Shown here: positions 17,596-26,375 of the stretch, in pieces | Layout of the letters: the number at the start of each line of letters is the position of its first letter | Numbering within the stretch: position 1 is the stretch's first letter | From: Spirosoma radiotolerans | GTDB lineage: Bacteria; Bacteroidota; Bacteroidia; Cytophagales; Spirosomataceae | Assembly (NCBI RefSeq): GCF_000974425.1 | Contig: NZ_CP010429.1 | Coordinates: 3,534,001-3,598,000, forward strand | DNA: 64,000 nucleotides | Direction: 5' to 3' | Position numbers and translations under genes: made by a program | The notes under the pieces: model-generated | Databases searched by the model: none | Seen by the model: the letters and a program-made list of their open reading frames with translations, nothing else | What the model was told of the DNA's origin: nothing

Positions 17596-19158
17596 ATGCG
17601 CTTTATTCCCCATTTTCGAGCCTTCTTTTCGCTTGTTTTGCTAGCCTGTCTGCTCCTCTTTTTTGCCACTTTTCCTACTTTCTCCCAACCCCAGCCATCA
17701 GCGGATTCACTGGCTATTCAGCAACTGCTCAGGCAGGTAGAAACGTTCCAGGCGAGTCCGGCCATTCGTAATGGTACCGTGGCGCTGTCCGTTCGGCGGG
17801 TACGCGACGGGGAAGAATTCGTCGGATATAATGCCCGATTGAGTCTGCCCTCAGCCTCAACATTAAAACTTATTACCACAGCGACAGCCCTGGCGGTGTT
17901 GGGCCCCAGCTATACCTACACGACAAATCTTGAGTACGATGGCGCGGTAAAAGACAGTGTGCTGACCGGTAATGTGTACATCCGGGGTACGGGCGATCCT
18001 TCGCTGGGAAGCTGGCGGTTTCCGGCTTATTATGATTTACCGGCTTTACTAAAAAGCTGGTCAGATGCGATTCGGGCTGCGGGCATTCGAAAAATTCAGG
18101 GGACGGTTGTAGGCGATGCCAGCCTGTACGACGACCTGACGACGCCCGGCACCTGGCCATTTGGCGATCTTGGTAATTACTACGGCGCCAGCCTAAGTGC
18201 ACTAAATATAAATGAAAACCTGTTTCGTGTGTTTTTCAGACCTGGCAAATCCGTCGGTGCACCCGCGAGCGTGCTGCGCACAGACCCTGTACTCCCTTAT
18301 CTTGACTTTCGAAACACGGTTACGACCGATGCGGCCAATACAGGCGATCAGGTCAATATTTACGGGGTCCCGTTTATGAATCAGCAGTGGCTGACGGGCA
18401 AAGTTCCGCTTGGCGAGCCGGCCAACGAGTTCAGCGTAAAAGGCTCCCTACCCGACCCTGCTTTTTTTGCCGCTTTTGCGCTTCAAAATCAACTCATCCA
18501 GGATAATGTACCGGTCAGCAACTCAGCCGTATCGGAAGGGGGCGGCTTACCCAAAACGGTTGTTTCAACCGGCAAACGAACGCTCCTTAGTCAACATAAG
18601 TCTCCGTTGCTGACGGAGTTAGTTCAGCAAACAAATTACCAGAGTATCAATCTATACGCCGAAGCGTTTCTGCGAACAACGGCACTGGCGTTGACCAAAC
18701 CCGTTCGGTCGACGGAGGCTAGTGTGGACGCCCTAACGGCCTACTGGAAAAACAAAGGAGTCGATCTGAACGGATTTCGGATTCGGGATGGAAGCGGCCT
18801 TTCGACTGTGGGCGCCCTCACGGCGGATAACATGACCGGGATTCTTAGCCTTATGGGCCGCGAAAAGGTCTTCCCTCAATTTTATGAAACGATTCCAATT
18901 GTTGGGCAGACCGGAACCGTACGAACGCTGGCCCGCGGAACAGCCGCAGCAGGTAATATCCGGGCCAAGAGTGGCTCCATCGAGGGTGTTCGGGCCTATG
19001 CGGGTTACTTTACCGCTTCGGACGGCGAACGGATGAGTTTTTGTGTGTTGGTCAATAAATTCACTCCTGGCCAGAACCGCGCCGTAACGAACGCGCTGGA
19101 AAAGATTTTTGTCGATCTGGTCGGTCTGAAAGGAAAGAGTGAAAGAGTGAAAGAGTGA
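17596..19158 (+). CDS. dacB: D-Ala-D-Ala carboxypeptidase/endopeptidase (PBP4 family)
   Basis: A 520-residue periplasmic low-molecular-weight penicillin-binding protein that trims or cuts cross-linked peptidoglycan peptides. A signal peptide spans about residues 1-30. The catalytic SxxK is Ser88-Thr-Leu-Lys91 within LPSASTLKL, the second motif lies in ASLSALNINEN (Ser-x-Asn), and the third is AKSGSIEG in place of KTG. The long insert between motifs one and two marks the PBP4 (S13) type. The last codons run into a fourfold GAAAGAGT octamer repeat, so the C-terminal residues are set by repeat number. Confidence 0.92.
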   Translation: MRFIPHFRAFFSLVLLACLLLFFATFPTFSQPQPSADSLAIQQLLRQVETFQASPAIRNGTVALSVRRVRDGEEFVGYNARLSLPSASTLKLITTATALAVLGPSYTYTTNLEYDGAVKDSVLTGNVYIRGTGDPSLGSWRFPAYYDLPALLKSWSDAIRAAGIRKIQGTVVGDASLYDDLTTPGTWPFGDLGNYYGASLSALNINENLFRVFFRPGKSVGAPASVLRTDPVLPYLDFRNTVTTDAANTGDQVNIYGVPFMNQQWLTGKVPLGEPANEFSVKGSLPDPAFFAAFALQNQLIQDNVPVSNSAVSEGGGLPKTVVSTGKRTLLSQHKSPLLTELVQQTNYQSINLYAEAFLRTTALALTKPVRSTEASVDALTAYWKNKGVDLNGFRIRDGSGLSTVGALTADNMTGILSLMGREKVFPQFYETIPIVGQTGTVRTLARGTAAAGNIRAKSGSIEGVRAYAGYFTASDGERMSFCVLVNKFTPGQNRAVTNALEKIFVDLVGLKGKSERVKE

Positions 19159-19164
19159 AAGAGT
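19133..19164. repeat. Four tandem copies of an 8-bp unit at the dacB 3' end
   Basis: GAAAGAGT is repeated exactly four times (19133-19140, 19141-19148, 19149-19156, 19157-19164) across the dacB stop codon. A facing sequence at about 19174-19195 (TTCACTCATTCACTCTTT) pairs with it, so the array also forms a terminator-like hairpin between the convergent dacB and response-regulator genes. Confidence 0.85.
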
Positions 19165-19202
19165 GGTTTAGCAGGACGTTTATTCACTCATTCACTCTTT
19201 TT

Positions 19203-19664
19203 CTATTCGTCCTCCGAGTGTTCACAAACAGTCACCACATTGAACCAGTACTGACCAATGGCTTTCGTCACTTCGCTCAGTCGCTGAAAGGTAGGCGGCT
19301 TTGTTATAAAGCTGTTGGCACCATTAAAATAAGACGTTTCAATATCATCTTTAGCATCTGACGTGGTCAGCACCAGAATGGGAATATGCCGAAAGGCATC
19401 GTTCGACTTAATTTCCCGCAGGGCTTCCCGGCCATCTTTGCGAGGCATGTTCAAATCAAGTAATATAAGCTCAGGCAGCGTATGAGCTGCGCCTGCATAC
19501 CGCCCTTCATACCGCAGGAAATCCAGCAGGTCTTCGCCGTCTTCAGCAAATGAAATACGGCTTGCTGGGTAATGCTGATGAAAGGCCTCCCGAGTAAGGT
19601 AACGGTCGTCTTCGTCGTCGTCAACCAGCAGGATATGAATAGGTTTCTGAAGTTGGTCGGTCAT
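19203..19664 (-). CDS. Single-domain response regulator (Rcp1-like)
   Basis: A 153-residue receiver domain with no output domain. The acidic pocket is VDDDEDD near residues 14-20, the phosphorylated residue is Asp70 in LLDLNMPRKDG, and the conserved Lys is in FITKPP. It belongs to the CheY-like group that pairs with phytochrome-like or CHASE3 kinases. Its start overlaps the end of the upstream histidine kinase gene by 44 bp, so the two are translationally coupled and almost certainly form one phosphorelay. The output target is unknown. Confidence 0.93.
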   Translation of the reverse strand: MTDQLQKPIHILLVDDDEDDRYLTREAFHQHYPASRISFAEDGEDLLDFLRYEGRYAGAAHTLPELILLDLNMPRKDGREALREIKSNDAFRHIPILVLTTSDAKDDIETSYFNGANSFITKPPTFQRLSEVTKAIGQYWFNVVTVCEHSEDE

Positions 19665-21096
19665 ACTGTTGTTGTGATTGGCTTTCTGGTAAAACGACTA
19701 CAAACGTGGTGCCCTCATTTGGTTGGCTGCGGGCTGTAATGTAACCGTGATGATACATGACAACGCGCTTGCAGATGGCCAGTCCAATACCGGTTCCTTC
19801 AAAAGCGCTTTTGCCATGTAATCGTTGAAAAACTTTAAAGATGTGGTCAAGATATTTCTCCTCAAACCCAATTCCATTATCCTCGATCGTAATTTCAAAA
19901 TAGTTTCGGCCGGGTATTAACCCGGCATAAGACTCCCCATCGATTGCCTGAACATCAATACGAAGGAGCGGTTGAACATCAGGACGAACGAATTTTAAAG
20001 CATTGGAGATCAAGTTATTGAACAAATGATCCATTTGGCTGGCAATGCCTTCAATGACGGGTAAACTGCTTACCTCAAGCTGAACATCCAACCCCTTGAT
20101 GCGTAATTCCTGGTCATCCAGAATTCGCTGCACGATGTCACTCAATGAAACCGGTTCAAAATTCTCCCGGTGACTGGAAATGCGGGAAAAATTCAACAGG
20201 TCTTTTATAAGTTTGGACATGCGCTCGGCCGAGTTCGATATTTTACCCATGAACAGCATACTGTCGGGATCGAACAAGTTACCGTATCGGTCCGTAATTA
20301 GATTCGCGAATGACTGAATTTTACGCAACGGCTCCTGCAAATCGTGGCTTGCCACAAACGCAAATCGCTCCAGTTCTTCGTTCGATGCTTCCAGTTGTCG
20401 AATCTGGCCTCTCAACTGCGTATCATATGCGCGCAACTGATCTTCGGTCTGCTGCCGATGGGCCAACTCCTGCTCCAGCAACCGATATAGAACGACTAAG
20501 GTAAGGAAGGTTAGCAGCGATAACGCGGCAATAATAATGAGCGTGTTTCGAAACGATCGATCAGCCTGCCGGTTTCGTACATCCATTAATGTCTGCTCCG
20601 TTTCGACCATCAACGCCACATGGGTTCTCAACAAATCCATTCGGTGTTTGCTTTCCTTATTAATTACTAAACTTTTGGGGTCAAGAAGTTTAGTCGTTAA
20701 TCGCGACTTTGTAATAGCCAGCTTGTCCTTAATGAGCTTCTCCAGCAGGAACCGACGTCGGATTTGAACGCGATTATCGTTGGTCAGGTTTCGTAATTTG
20801 TTAATTTCTGAGGGTAACAACCGAAGCGCGGCTCGATAGGGCTCCAGGTAGGTGACGTCATTTGTAATGGTATACCCTCTTGAACTGGTTTCGACATCCT
20901 TGACCAACGAGAGGATATTATTAAGCACCTGAATAACTTCATACGTGTGGCGAACCTGTTTTGTATCGTCGCCATACCGGATATAGCTGTAGAACGAGAT
21001 GGTAAATCCTGAACCAATCAGCACCATAGCTACGATAAAACCCATCGCGATGCGACGGTTCATCAGCAATGAGCCAATTACGTTCATTTTTTGCAT
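19621..21096 (-). CDS. CHASE3-domain sensor histidine kinase
   Basis: A 491-residue inner-membrane kinase. A first transmembrane helix (about 13-35) is followed by a CHASE3 sensor domain to about residue 185 and a second helix. A short coiled coil then leads to the HisKA domain, with the phosphorylated His in FVASHDLQEPLRK near residue 250, and the ATPase domain with N box near NLISNALKF, DNGIGFEE and GTGIGLAICK. The nearby ATG at 21087 is an equally good start. The response regulator overlaps its 3' end. A strong promoter lies directly upstream. Confidence 0.93.
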   Translation of the reverse strand: MQKMNVIGSLLMNRRIAMGFIVAMVLIGSGFTISFYSYIRYGDDTKQVRHTYEVIQVLNNILSLVKDVETSSRGYTITNDVTYLEPYRAALRLLPSEINKLRNLTNDNRVQIRRRFLLEKLIKDKLAITKSRLTTKLLDPKSLVINKESKHRMDLLRTHVALMVETEQTLMDVRNRQADRSFRNTLIIIAALSLLTFLTLVVLYRLLEQELAHRQQTEDQLRAYDTQLRGQIRQLEASNEELERFAFVASHDLQEPLRKIQSFANLITDRYGNLFDPDSMLFMGKISNSAERMSKLIKDLLNFSRISSHRENFEPVSLSDIVQRILDDQELRIKGLDVQLEVSSLPVIEGIASQMDHLFNNLISNALKFVRPDVQPLLRIDVQAIDGESYAGLIPGRNYFEITIEDNGIGFEEKYLDHIFKVFQRLHGKSAFEGTGIGLAICKRVVMYHHGYITARSQPNEGTTFVVVLPESQSQQQYDRPTSETYSYPAG

Positions 21097-21115
21097 ACCG
21101 TAGAGTTAATCAGTA

Positions 21116-21147
21116 CAAAGATAGACAACGAAGCTGGGTGTCGTCAA
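21116..21147 (-). promoter_or_regulatory. Promoter for kinase/response-regulator operon
   Basis: On the minus strand TTG (21147-21145) and TATCTTTG (21123-21116) are spaced by 21 bases, a good match to the Bacteroidota consensus. Transcription would start about 20 bases ahead of the ATG at 21087, so the RNA is almost leaderless. Confidence 0.65.
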
Positions 21148-21150
21148 TTT

Positions 21151-21690
21151 CTATAACGTTTCAACGACCAAATTATGGTTCGTATATATGCATACATCGG
21201 CGGCAATGTGCAGGCTCTCACGAACCATTTCTTCGGCCGACAGGCCCGATGCATGTTTTTTCAGAGCTAAAGCTGCTGACTGAGCATACATCCCGCCGGA
21301 GCCGATAGCCGCTACATCGGCATCAGGCTCAATGACATCACCCGTGCCCGACACCAACAACAGATCGTCTTTGGAGGCTACAATTAACATGGCTTCCAGC
21401 TTACGAAGATAGCGGTCTGTCCGCCAGTCTTTGGCTAATTCAATAGCGGCCCGTTTAAGGTTTCCCCCGTAGGCATTGAGTTTTTCCTCGAAACGTTCAA
21501 TCAGCGTAAATGCGTCGGCGGTAGACCCGGCAAAACCAGCCAGTACTTTTCCGCCCATCAGTATGCGCACTTTACGCACATTACTCTTGGCAACGGTATT
21601 GCCCATCGTAGCCTGCCCATCGGCGCCAAGTGATACCTGGCCATTGTGCCGAATCCCGACTACTGTAGTTGCATGAATTTTGGGTTGCAT
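21151..21690 (-). CDS. hslV: ATP-dependent protease proteolytic subunit HslV
   Basis: The 179-residue threonine protease that forms a double-hexamer with the HslU ATPase and degrades misfolded proteins. The conserved HATTVVGI gives the active-site Thr (Thr8, exposed after removal of the N-terminal residues), followed by GADGQATMG, and AIGSGGMYA in the later part. The family length is matched. hslU is not next to it in this window, which is common outside Proteobacteria. The histidine kinase gene follows on the same strand but has its own promoter. Confidence 0.95.
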   Translation of the reverse strand: MQPKIHATTVVGIRHNGQVSLGADGQATMGNTVAKSNVRKVRILMGGKVLAGFAGSTADAFTLIERFEEKLNAYGGNLKRAAIELAKDWRTDRYLRKLEAMLIVASKDDLLLVSGTGDVIEPDADVAAIGSGGMYAQSAALALKKHASGLSAEEMVRESLHIAADVCIYTNHNLVVETL

Positions 21691-21858
21691 GAATTGTAAT
21701 TTGTTGATGTGTATAACAGGCCGAAAGGGGTTTAGGGTTCATTGTATTTGGTATTTGGGTTACGGTTTGTGGGTAAAGGCAACCCGTTGCTATGGCTGGT
21801 TGGCCCTGTATGAGCCTGTCGACACGCTAACCGAATACTACAAAGAGTAAACCGCCAT

Positions 21859-22332
21859 CTACCCTTCCGCAAAAGGAATTGGCCGGTTTACGCTTTCTTC
21901 GAGCGAGATAAACGTTTCGGTTCGCTGAATACCACTCACTTTCTGAATTTTATCGTGCAGTACTTCGCGCAGGTGTTGGGTATCCCGGCAAACAATCTTG
22001 GCAAAGATGCTATAGATACCGGTCGTATAATGAATATTAACCACTTCGGGAATTTTTTCGAGTTGCTGGGAGACCTCTTCATACAACGAACTCTTATCCA
22101 GGTAAATACCCAGAAAAGCGCTGATGTCCCAGCCAAGCTTTGCATGATCGATAACCAGTTGCGACCCACGCACAATACCCATCTGCTTCAATTTGTTCAT
22201 CCGGACGTGAACAGTACCGCCAGAGACAAAAATACGTTTACCTATTTCGGTATAGGCCATATTGGCGTCTTGCATCAATAGACTCAGTATTTTCAGATCC
22301 GTATTATCAATTTCTAAATTTTTCTCCGTCAT
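21859..22332 (-). CDS. Lrp/AsnC-family transcriptional regulator
   Basis: A 157-residue regulator. An N-terminal winged helix (LKILSLLMQDANMAYTEI and VSGGTVHVRMNKLKQMGI) binds DNA; the C-terminal RAM domain (from about residue 75) binds amino acids and sets the oligomer state. The start at 22332 matches the family; an upstream frame adds ten residues. It is divergent from the unit holding the tRNA-like RNA, with the two promoters 50-100 bp apart, so it could regulate that unit as well as itself. This link is only positional. Confidence 0.9.
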   Translation of the reverse strand: MTEKNLEIDNTDLKILSLLMQDANMAYTEIGKRIFVSGGTVHVRMNKLKQMGIVRGSQLVIDHAKLGWDISAFLGIYLDKSSLYEEVSQQLEKIPEVVNIHYTTGIYSIFAKIVCRDTQHLREVLHDKIQKVSGIQRTETFISLEESVNRPIPFAEG

Positions 22333-22359
22333 TTTAGAGCATTTTTTGATGAGTGTCAA

Positions 22360-22367
22360 CAAAATTA
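22360..22367 (-). promoter_or_regulatory. -7 box of the lrp-like gene
   Basis: TAATTTTG on the minus strand fits TAnnTTTG and lies 28 bases ahead of the ATG at 22332. No clear -33 TTG is seen. Confidence 0.45.
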
Positions 22368-22415
22368 CCTCTTTTTTGAGCCATTTATAAATTTTAGGAA
22401 ATTTTTATATAAAAT

Positions 22416-22447
22416 TTGCAACGAATAGCCCATCTGCACTATCTTTG
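22416..22447 (+). promoter_or_regulatory. Promoter for the tRNA-like RNA unit
   Basis: TTG at 22416-22418 and TATCTTTG at 22440-22447 are 21 bases apart, a good Bacteroidota promoter. The start of transcription would be near 22454. A hairpin (22460-22468 with 22477-22484, one bulge and one wobble) followed by seven T at 22492-22498 lies at the very start of the RNA and could act as an attenuator before the tRNA-like part. Confidence 0.6.
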
Positions 22448-22506
22448 TATTGTCAAGTTGATCGAGCGGGGTCACACGCCGGTCTTCTTGATTTTTTTCC
22501 TCACAC

Positions 22507-22664
22507 TGTAGGATGTCGAAATTGGCAGACGTGCCCTCCTGTCTCGGGGGTGGTGATAAAGGATAAACGCAGCATAATGCCGCCTGCAAAGGCGACTGGG
22601 GTTGACCACCAGAGTTGTACTGTAGCTAACTGCACCGTGGGCGGTTCGAGTCCCCCTCCTACAG
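22507..22664 (+). ncRNA. tRNA-like RNA with a roughly 89-nt variable region
   Basis: The ends pair as a perfect 7-bp acceptor stem (22507-22513 with 22657-22663) plus discriminator G. Inside are T8, A14, G18-G19 and A21 in a leucine-type D arm, an anticodon arm with 5-bp stem (22534-22538 with 22546-22550) whose loop puts GTC at positions 34-36 after T33, and a T loop TTCGAGT at 22645-22651. The T stem has one C-C mismatch and position 37 is not a purine. Between anticodon arm and T arm lie about 89 bases instead of 5-20, holding hairpins such as 22581-22594. CCA is not encoded. It may be an expanded class II tRNA, a tRNA-derived regulatory RNA or a decayed gene. tmRNA does not fit. Confidence 0.5.
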
Positions 22665-22718
22665 CAACGCTCCGCTTAAGCGGGCAACGATTTTAGTTTG
22701 TTGATGAAGTGTAATTGA

Positions 22719-22757
22719 ACACGCCGGCTCCCCGATGAGTCCGGCGTTTGTTTTTTT
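22719..22757 (+). terminator. Terminator of the tRNA-like RNA unit
   Basis: A GC-rich stem (22721-22730 with 22737-22747, one bulge) is followed by a T-run at 22751-22757. It closes a unit that starts near 22454, giving an RNA of about 300 bases with no convincing protein in it. Confidence 0.75.
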
Positions 22758-22925
22758 ACAGCCATTGCGGGAAAACTCCTTTGCCCAGGATAGTAGTCAG
22801 GAAAATCTCCTCAACGGAGTCCTCATACCTGAAAAAGCTTCGTTCATATCTGTTTCTCCATTGACAGCTACAAACTTGTCGCACCAGCGCTACCCACGTC
22901 TAGCTTAAACGCGGACTTTTTTGCG

Positions 22926-22933
22926 TATTTTTG
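22926..22933 (+). promoter_or_regulatory. -7 box ahead of lepA
   Basis: TATTTTTG fits TAnnTTTG and lies 54 bases ahead of the GTG start of lepA. A good -33 element is not evident. Confidence 0.45.
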
Positions 22934-22987
22934 CCGTTTATTAAGTAAGAAAGACTCCCCGTCGTAACGACGATCCGATATTCCAAC

Positions 22988-24775
22988 GTGAAACATATTC
23001 GTAATTTTTGCATTATCGCCCACATTGATCACGGCAAGAGTACCCTGGCCGACCGTTTGTTAGAGTTCACCAAAACAGTTGGCTCCCGCGACATGCAGGC
23101 CCAGTTGCTGGATGATATGGACCTGGAACGTGAGCGAGGCATCACGATCAAGAGCCACGCCATTCAGATGGACTATGTCCACAAAGGAGAAACGTACACG
23201 CTGAACCTGATCGATACGCCGGGTCACGTTGACTTTAGCTACGAGGTGTCACGCTCGATTGCCGCTTGTGAAGGGGCGTTACTTCTGGTCGATGCATCGC
23301 AGGGAACCGAGGCCCAGACAATCTCAAATTTGTATCTGGCCCTCAATAACGACCTGGTTATCATCCCCGTCCTGAACAAGATCGACCTGCCGGGTGCCCG
23401 GCCCGAAGAGATCAAGGACGAAATGGTGGACCTGCTGGGTTGTGAACGTGACGACATTATTCCGGCGTCGGGTAAAGAAGGGATTGGTGTTCCTGAAATT
23501 CTGGCCGCCATTGTCGAGCGCATCCCAGCCCCAACAGGCGAGCCCGCGGGTCCGTTGCAGGCGTTGATCTTCGATTCGCATTTCAACTCCTACCGGGGCA
23601 TCGAAGTTATTTTCCGGGTCAAGAACGGCCGCATTCGCAAAGGCGATAAGGTGAAGTTTATGAATACCGGGAAAGAATACACCGCCGATGAAATTGGGAC
23701 GCTCCGCCTGACCCAGGAACCCAAAGACGTCATTGAATGTGGCGATGTAGGGTACCTGATTTCAGGCATTAAAGTAGCCAAAGAAGTAAAAGTCGGCGAT
23801 ACCGTTACCACAATCGACAATCCGGCTACCGTAGCGATTCAGGGTTTCTCGGAAGTAAAACCGATGGTGTTTGCAGGTATTTATCCGGTAGAGACCAGCG
23901 AGTTCGAAGACCTCCGCGATGCCATGGAGAAGCTGCAACTCAATGATGCCGCCCTCGTGTGGGAACCCGAAACATCGGCGGCTCTGGGCTTTGGTTTCCG
24001 GTGTGGTTTCCTCGGTATGCTCCACATGGAGATTGTGCAGGAACGCCTGGAGCGCGAATTTGACATGACCGTCATCACAACGGTGCCATCGGTACGTTTC
24101 GAAGTAATGACCACCAAAGGCGAAGAGCTTCAGGTATCGGCCCCCGCTGATATGCCCGATCCAAACCTGATCGACTACATTGAAGAACCGTTTATCAGGG
24201 CACAGATCATTACGAAGGCCGAATATGTCGGTGGGATCATGGGGCTCTGCATGGACAAGCGGAGTTTGCTCAAAAACCAGGTGTATCTGACCGCCGACCG
24301 TGTTGAACTTCAGTTCGAGATGCCACTGGCCGAAGTGGTGTTCGACTTTTTCGATAAACTCAAGACAATTTCGCGCGGGTATGCCTCCCTCGATTATGAG
24401 TTTATGGACAACCGCGAGTCGGACATGGTGAAGCTCGACGTGATGCTCAACGGCGACAAGGTGGATGCGCTCTCTGCCATCGTTCACCGCTCGAAGTCGT
24501 ACGAATGGGGCAAGAAACTGTGCGAAAAGCTCCGCGAGTTAATTCCCCGGCAACAGTTTGAAATTGCAATCCAGGCAGCCATTGGCCAGAAAATCATTGC
24601 CCGCGAAACCTTGAGTGCCCTCCGTAAAGACGTATTGGCCAAGTGTTATGGCGGTGATATTTCCCGGAAGCGTAAACTGCTCGACAAGCAGAAGAAAGGG
24701 AAGAAACGAATGCGCCAGGTTGGCAATGTCGAAATACCGCAGGAAGCCTTTATGGCCGTATTGAAAATCAATTAA
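22988..24775 (+). CDS. lepA: Elongation factor 4 (LepA), GTG start
   Basis: A 595-residue translational GTPase that acts on stalled or mispositioned ribosomes and can promote back-translocation. The G1 loop AHIDHGKST is at residues 11-19, G3 DTPGHVDF, and G4 NKIDLPGA follow. The LepA-specific C-terminal domain is present, with the basic [11 protein letters not shown] and the closing [10 protein letters not shown]. The start is GTG at 22988, the only position that gives the conserved [16 protein letters not shown] opening. It is a single gene ended by a 16-bp inverted repeat. Confidence 0.97.
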   Translation: MKHIRNFCIIAHIDHGKSTLADRLLEFTKTVGSRDMQAQLLDDMDLERERGITIKSHAIQMDYVHKGETYTLNLIDTPGHVDFSYEVSRSIAACEGALLLVDASQGTEAQTISNLYLALNNDLVIIPVLNKIDLPGARPEEIKDEMVDLLGCERDDIIPASGKEGIGVPEILAAIVERIPAPTGEPAGPLQALIFDSHFNSYRGIEVIFRVKNGRIRKGDKVKFMNTGKEYTADEIGTLRLTQEPKDVIECGDVGYLISGIKVAKEVKVGDTVTTIDNPATVAIQGFSEVKPMVFAGIYPVETSEFEDLRDAMEKLQLNDAALVWEPETSAALGFGFRCGFLGMLHMEIVQERLEREFDMTVITTVPSVRFEVMTTKGEELQVSAPADMPDPNLIDYIEEPFIRAQIITKAEYVGGIMGLCMDKRSLLKNQVYLTADRVELQFEMPLAEVVFDFFDKLKTISRGYASLDYEFMDNRESDMVKLDVMLNGDKVDALSAIVHRSKSYEWGKKLCEKLRELIPRQQFEIAIQAAIGQKIIARETLSALRKDVLAKCYGGDISRKRKLLDKQKKGKKRMRQVGNVEIPQEAFMAVLKIN

Positions 24776-24815
24776 TTAAGAAGGCCAGCTCGTTTCCGGG
24801 CTGGCCTTCTTAATT
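24774..24815. terminator. 16-bp inverted repeat between lepA and osmC
   Basis: Arms 24774-24789 and 24800-24815 are perfect complements over 16 bp, and the left arm includes part of the lepA stop codon. It stands between convergent genes, so it probably ends both transcripts. Confidence 0.8.
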
Positions 24816-24832
24816 ATAAAGATGCCAATTGA

Positions 24833-25249
24833 CTACGCCAGCGTAGCGTCTACCTTGATCGTTGTGTTAAACAGTTTTGAGATCGGGCAGTTGTGCTCAG
24901 CATGATCGACGAGTTCGTCAAACTTCGCCTTGTCGAGGCCCGGTACGGCCGCTTTGAGTGTCAGCACGGAACTCGTGATGCCGCCATCTTCGAGGGTAAT
25001 CGCGCAGTTTACATCAAGGGAATCAGCAGCAAAGCCAGCCTGTTGAATATTGAATGCCAATTGCATGGCAAAACAGCCCGCATGAGCCGCTGCTACCAAC
25101 TCTTCTGGATTTGTCCCTACGCCATTTTCAAAACGCGTTTTGTACGAATATTGCGTTTGGTTCAACACGGTACTGGCCGTCGTTACGGATCCCTGACCAT
25201 CTTTACCGGTTCCGGCCCAATGAGCCTGTGCATTGCGGGTAATTTTCAT
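24833..25249 (-). CDS. OsmC/Ohr-family peroxiredoxin
   Basis: A 138-residue thiol peroxidase that reduces organic hydroperoxides. The two redox cysteines are visible: Cys in [10 protein letters not shown] near residue 59 and Cys in [10 protein letters not shown] near residue 125. The spacing and the ending [11 protein letters not shown] match the OsmC subgroup rather than Ohr. It is divergent from a Crp-like regulator gene, which may control it. A -7 box lies upstream at 25293-25300. Confidence 0.93.
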   Translation of the reverse strand: MKITRNAQAHWAGTGKDGQGSVTTASTVLNQTQYSYKTRFENGVGTNPEELVAAAHAGCFAMQLAFNIQQAGFAADSLDVNCAITLEDGGITSSVLTLKAAVPGLDKAKFDELVDHAEHNCPISKLFNTTIKVDATLA

Positions 25250-25292
25250 AATTTTATTGGTTGACTTCGTTTGTAATTTCGTTTTGTTGGGT

Positions 25293-25300
25293 CAAAAGTA
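25293..25300 (-). promoter_or_regulatory. -7 box of the osmC gene
   Basis: TACTTTTG on the minus strand matches TAnnTTTG, about 43 bases ahead of the osmC ATG. No clear -33 TTG was found at the expected distance. Confidence 0.45.
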
Positions 25301-25382
25301 AGAAGCACGATCCTACCTATTTTTCACCTATGTTAAAAAGTATTTGTGATCAAAAACGGAATTACCGTCTCAAATCTAGCCT

Positions 25383-25979
25383 ATGGCATCTCCCAAGTAC
25401 GTTACCTTACAGCAGCAATTACAACAGTTCGCCCAGCTTTCGGATGCAGACATTGACCTCGCAACTGATTTCTGGCAAGCCAGAACCGTCAGCCGACATG
25501 ATTTTTTCAATACGCCCAATTCCCTTTGCCGGCATATTGGTTTCATCGTAAAGGGAATCTTTCGAGTGTATTATGTAGACCCCCGAACGGAACTGGAACA
25601 TAACCTTTACTTTGCCACGGAAAATATGTTTGTCACCTCTCTGAAAAGTTTGCTGACCCAAACCACCTGCCCATACACCATCGAAGCGCTGGAAACCTCA
25701 GAACTGATGGTCATGCAGTATGATCACCTGCAACAACTGTATGCCCGTTCGCACGGCTGGGAGCGATTTGGCCGGCTGTTGGCGGAGCAGTATTTTCTGA
25801 TGAACCAAATTCGATCAGAGAGTTTGCTGACCCAAACCGCCGAGGAACGCTATGTCGACTTGTTAACGAACCATCCGGATCTTCTCAACCGGGTTTCGTT
25901 GGGTCATATCTCTTCTTTTTTGGGAATCAAAGGCCCTTCGTTAAGCCGGATTCGGGCGCAGGTAGCGCGTAAATCGTAA
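25383..25979 (+). CDS. Crp/Fnr-family regulator
   Basis: A 198-residue protein with a cyclic-nucleotide-binding-like beta barrel (residues about 20-115, including GFIVKGIFRVYYVD) and a C-terminal helix-turn-helix around HISSFLGIKGPSLSRIRAQV. No Fe-S cysteines of the FNR type are seen, and the barrel lacks a clear cAMP phosphate-binding signature, so the ligand is unknown. The gene is divergent from the osmC-like gene; control of that peroxidase is a reasonable but untested guess. Confidence 0.88.
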   Translation: MASPKYVTLQQQLQQFAQLSDADIDLATDFWQARTVSRHDFFNTPNSLCRHIGFIVKGIFRVYYVDPRTELEHNLYFATENMFVTSLKSLLTQTTCPYTIEALETSELMVMQYDHLQQLYARSHGWERFGRLLAEQYFLMNQIRSESLLTQTAEERYVDLLTNHPDLLNRVSLGHISSFLGIKGPSLSRIRAQVARKS

Positions 25980-26267
25980 GCACGGGCGACGCAAAATAAT
26001 TGGCAAGAATTACTCTTCCCTGAATAAGCCGTCCCCTGTCTAATACACTCAAACTCTAAAACTTAGGTCTCCCCTTCCTTTCATACTTACTTTGATTAGA
26101 TCCATTAACAGCGCTGCGAGTAGCCACTAATAACCGTATATCCCGATAGAGTATTAGGTAATCGCTTGATAATCATTTTTTTACATTTATTTTGGAAAAA
26201 CAAAATACACTATTCACCTTTGCCTAGTAGTTAACAAGGCTAGCAAAGCTTTACCCGTTCGATTCGC
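25980..26267. other. Gene-free region after the Crp-like gene
   Basis: No coding region or RNA gene was recognised. The second half is AT-rich and probably carries the promoter for the leader peptide and ACT-domain gene, but no confident TAnnTTTG box was found. Confidence 0.35.
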
Positions 26268-26375
26268 ATGACCACGTTACACCAACCGGCACATTTCGTT
26301 GCAAACATCACCGTTTCTCCTTCCCGGAATTCAGGAATGTGCCGAATGCCGATGCATCTCTGTTGCTGCAGCTAA
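26268..26375 (+). CDS. Possible Cys-codon leader peptide
   Basis: A 35-codon frame ends in M-C-R-M-P-M-H-L-C-C-C-S-stop, with three consecutive Cys codons next to the stop; a second ATG at 26337 would give only these 12 residues. Directly after it, 26376-26382 can pair with 26412-26419 (one bulge). The shape recalls amino-acid-responsive leader peptides, in which ribosome stalling at scarce-amino-acid codons alters folding of the RNA downstream. The regulated gene would be the ACT-domain protein and perhaps the SusC/SusD locus. This is a weak call based on codon content and position. Confidence 0.3.
   Translation: MTTLHQPAHFVANITVSPSRNSGMCRMPMHLCCCS

Noticed and set aside
19133..19164. CRISPR-like tandem repeat
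   Set aside because: Units are 8 bp with no spacers; it is a simple sequence repeat.
22507..22664. tmRNA
   Set aside because: Too short, has an anticodon arm, and no tag-peptide frame or pseudoknot pattern was seen.
22445..22696. 83-residue frame across the tRNA-like RNA
   Set aside because: It crosses both the hairpin and the tRNA-like fold and has no protein-like features.
23762..24487. Minus-strand 241-residue frame over lepA
   Set aside because: His- and Arg-rich antisense frame of a conserved gene; no domain.
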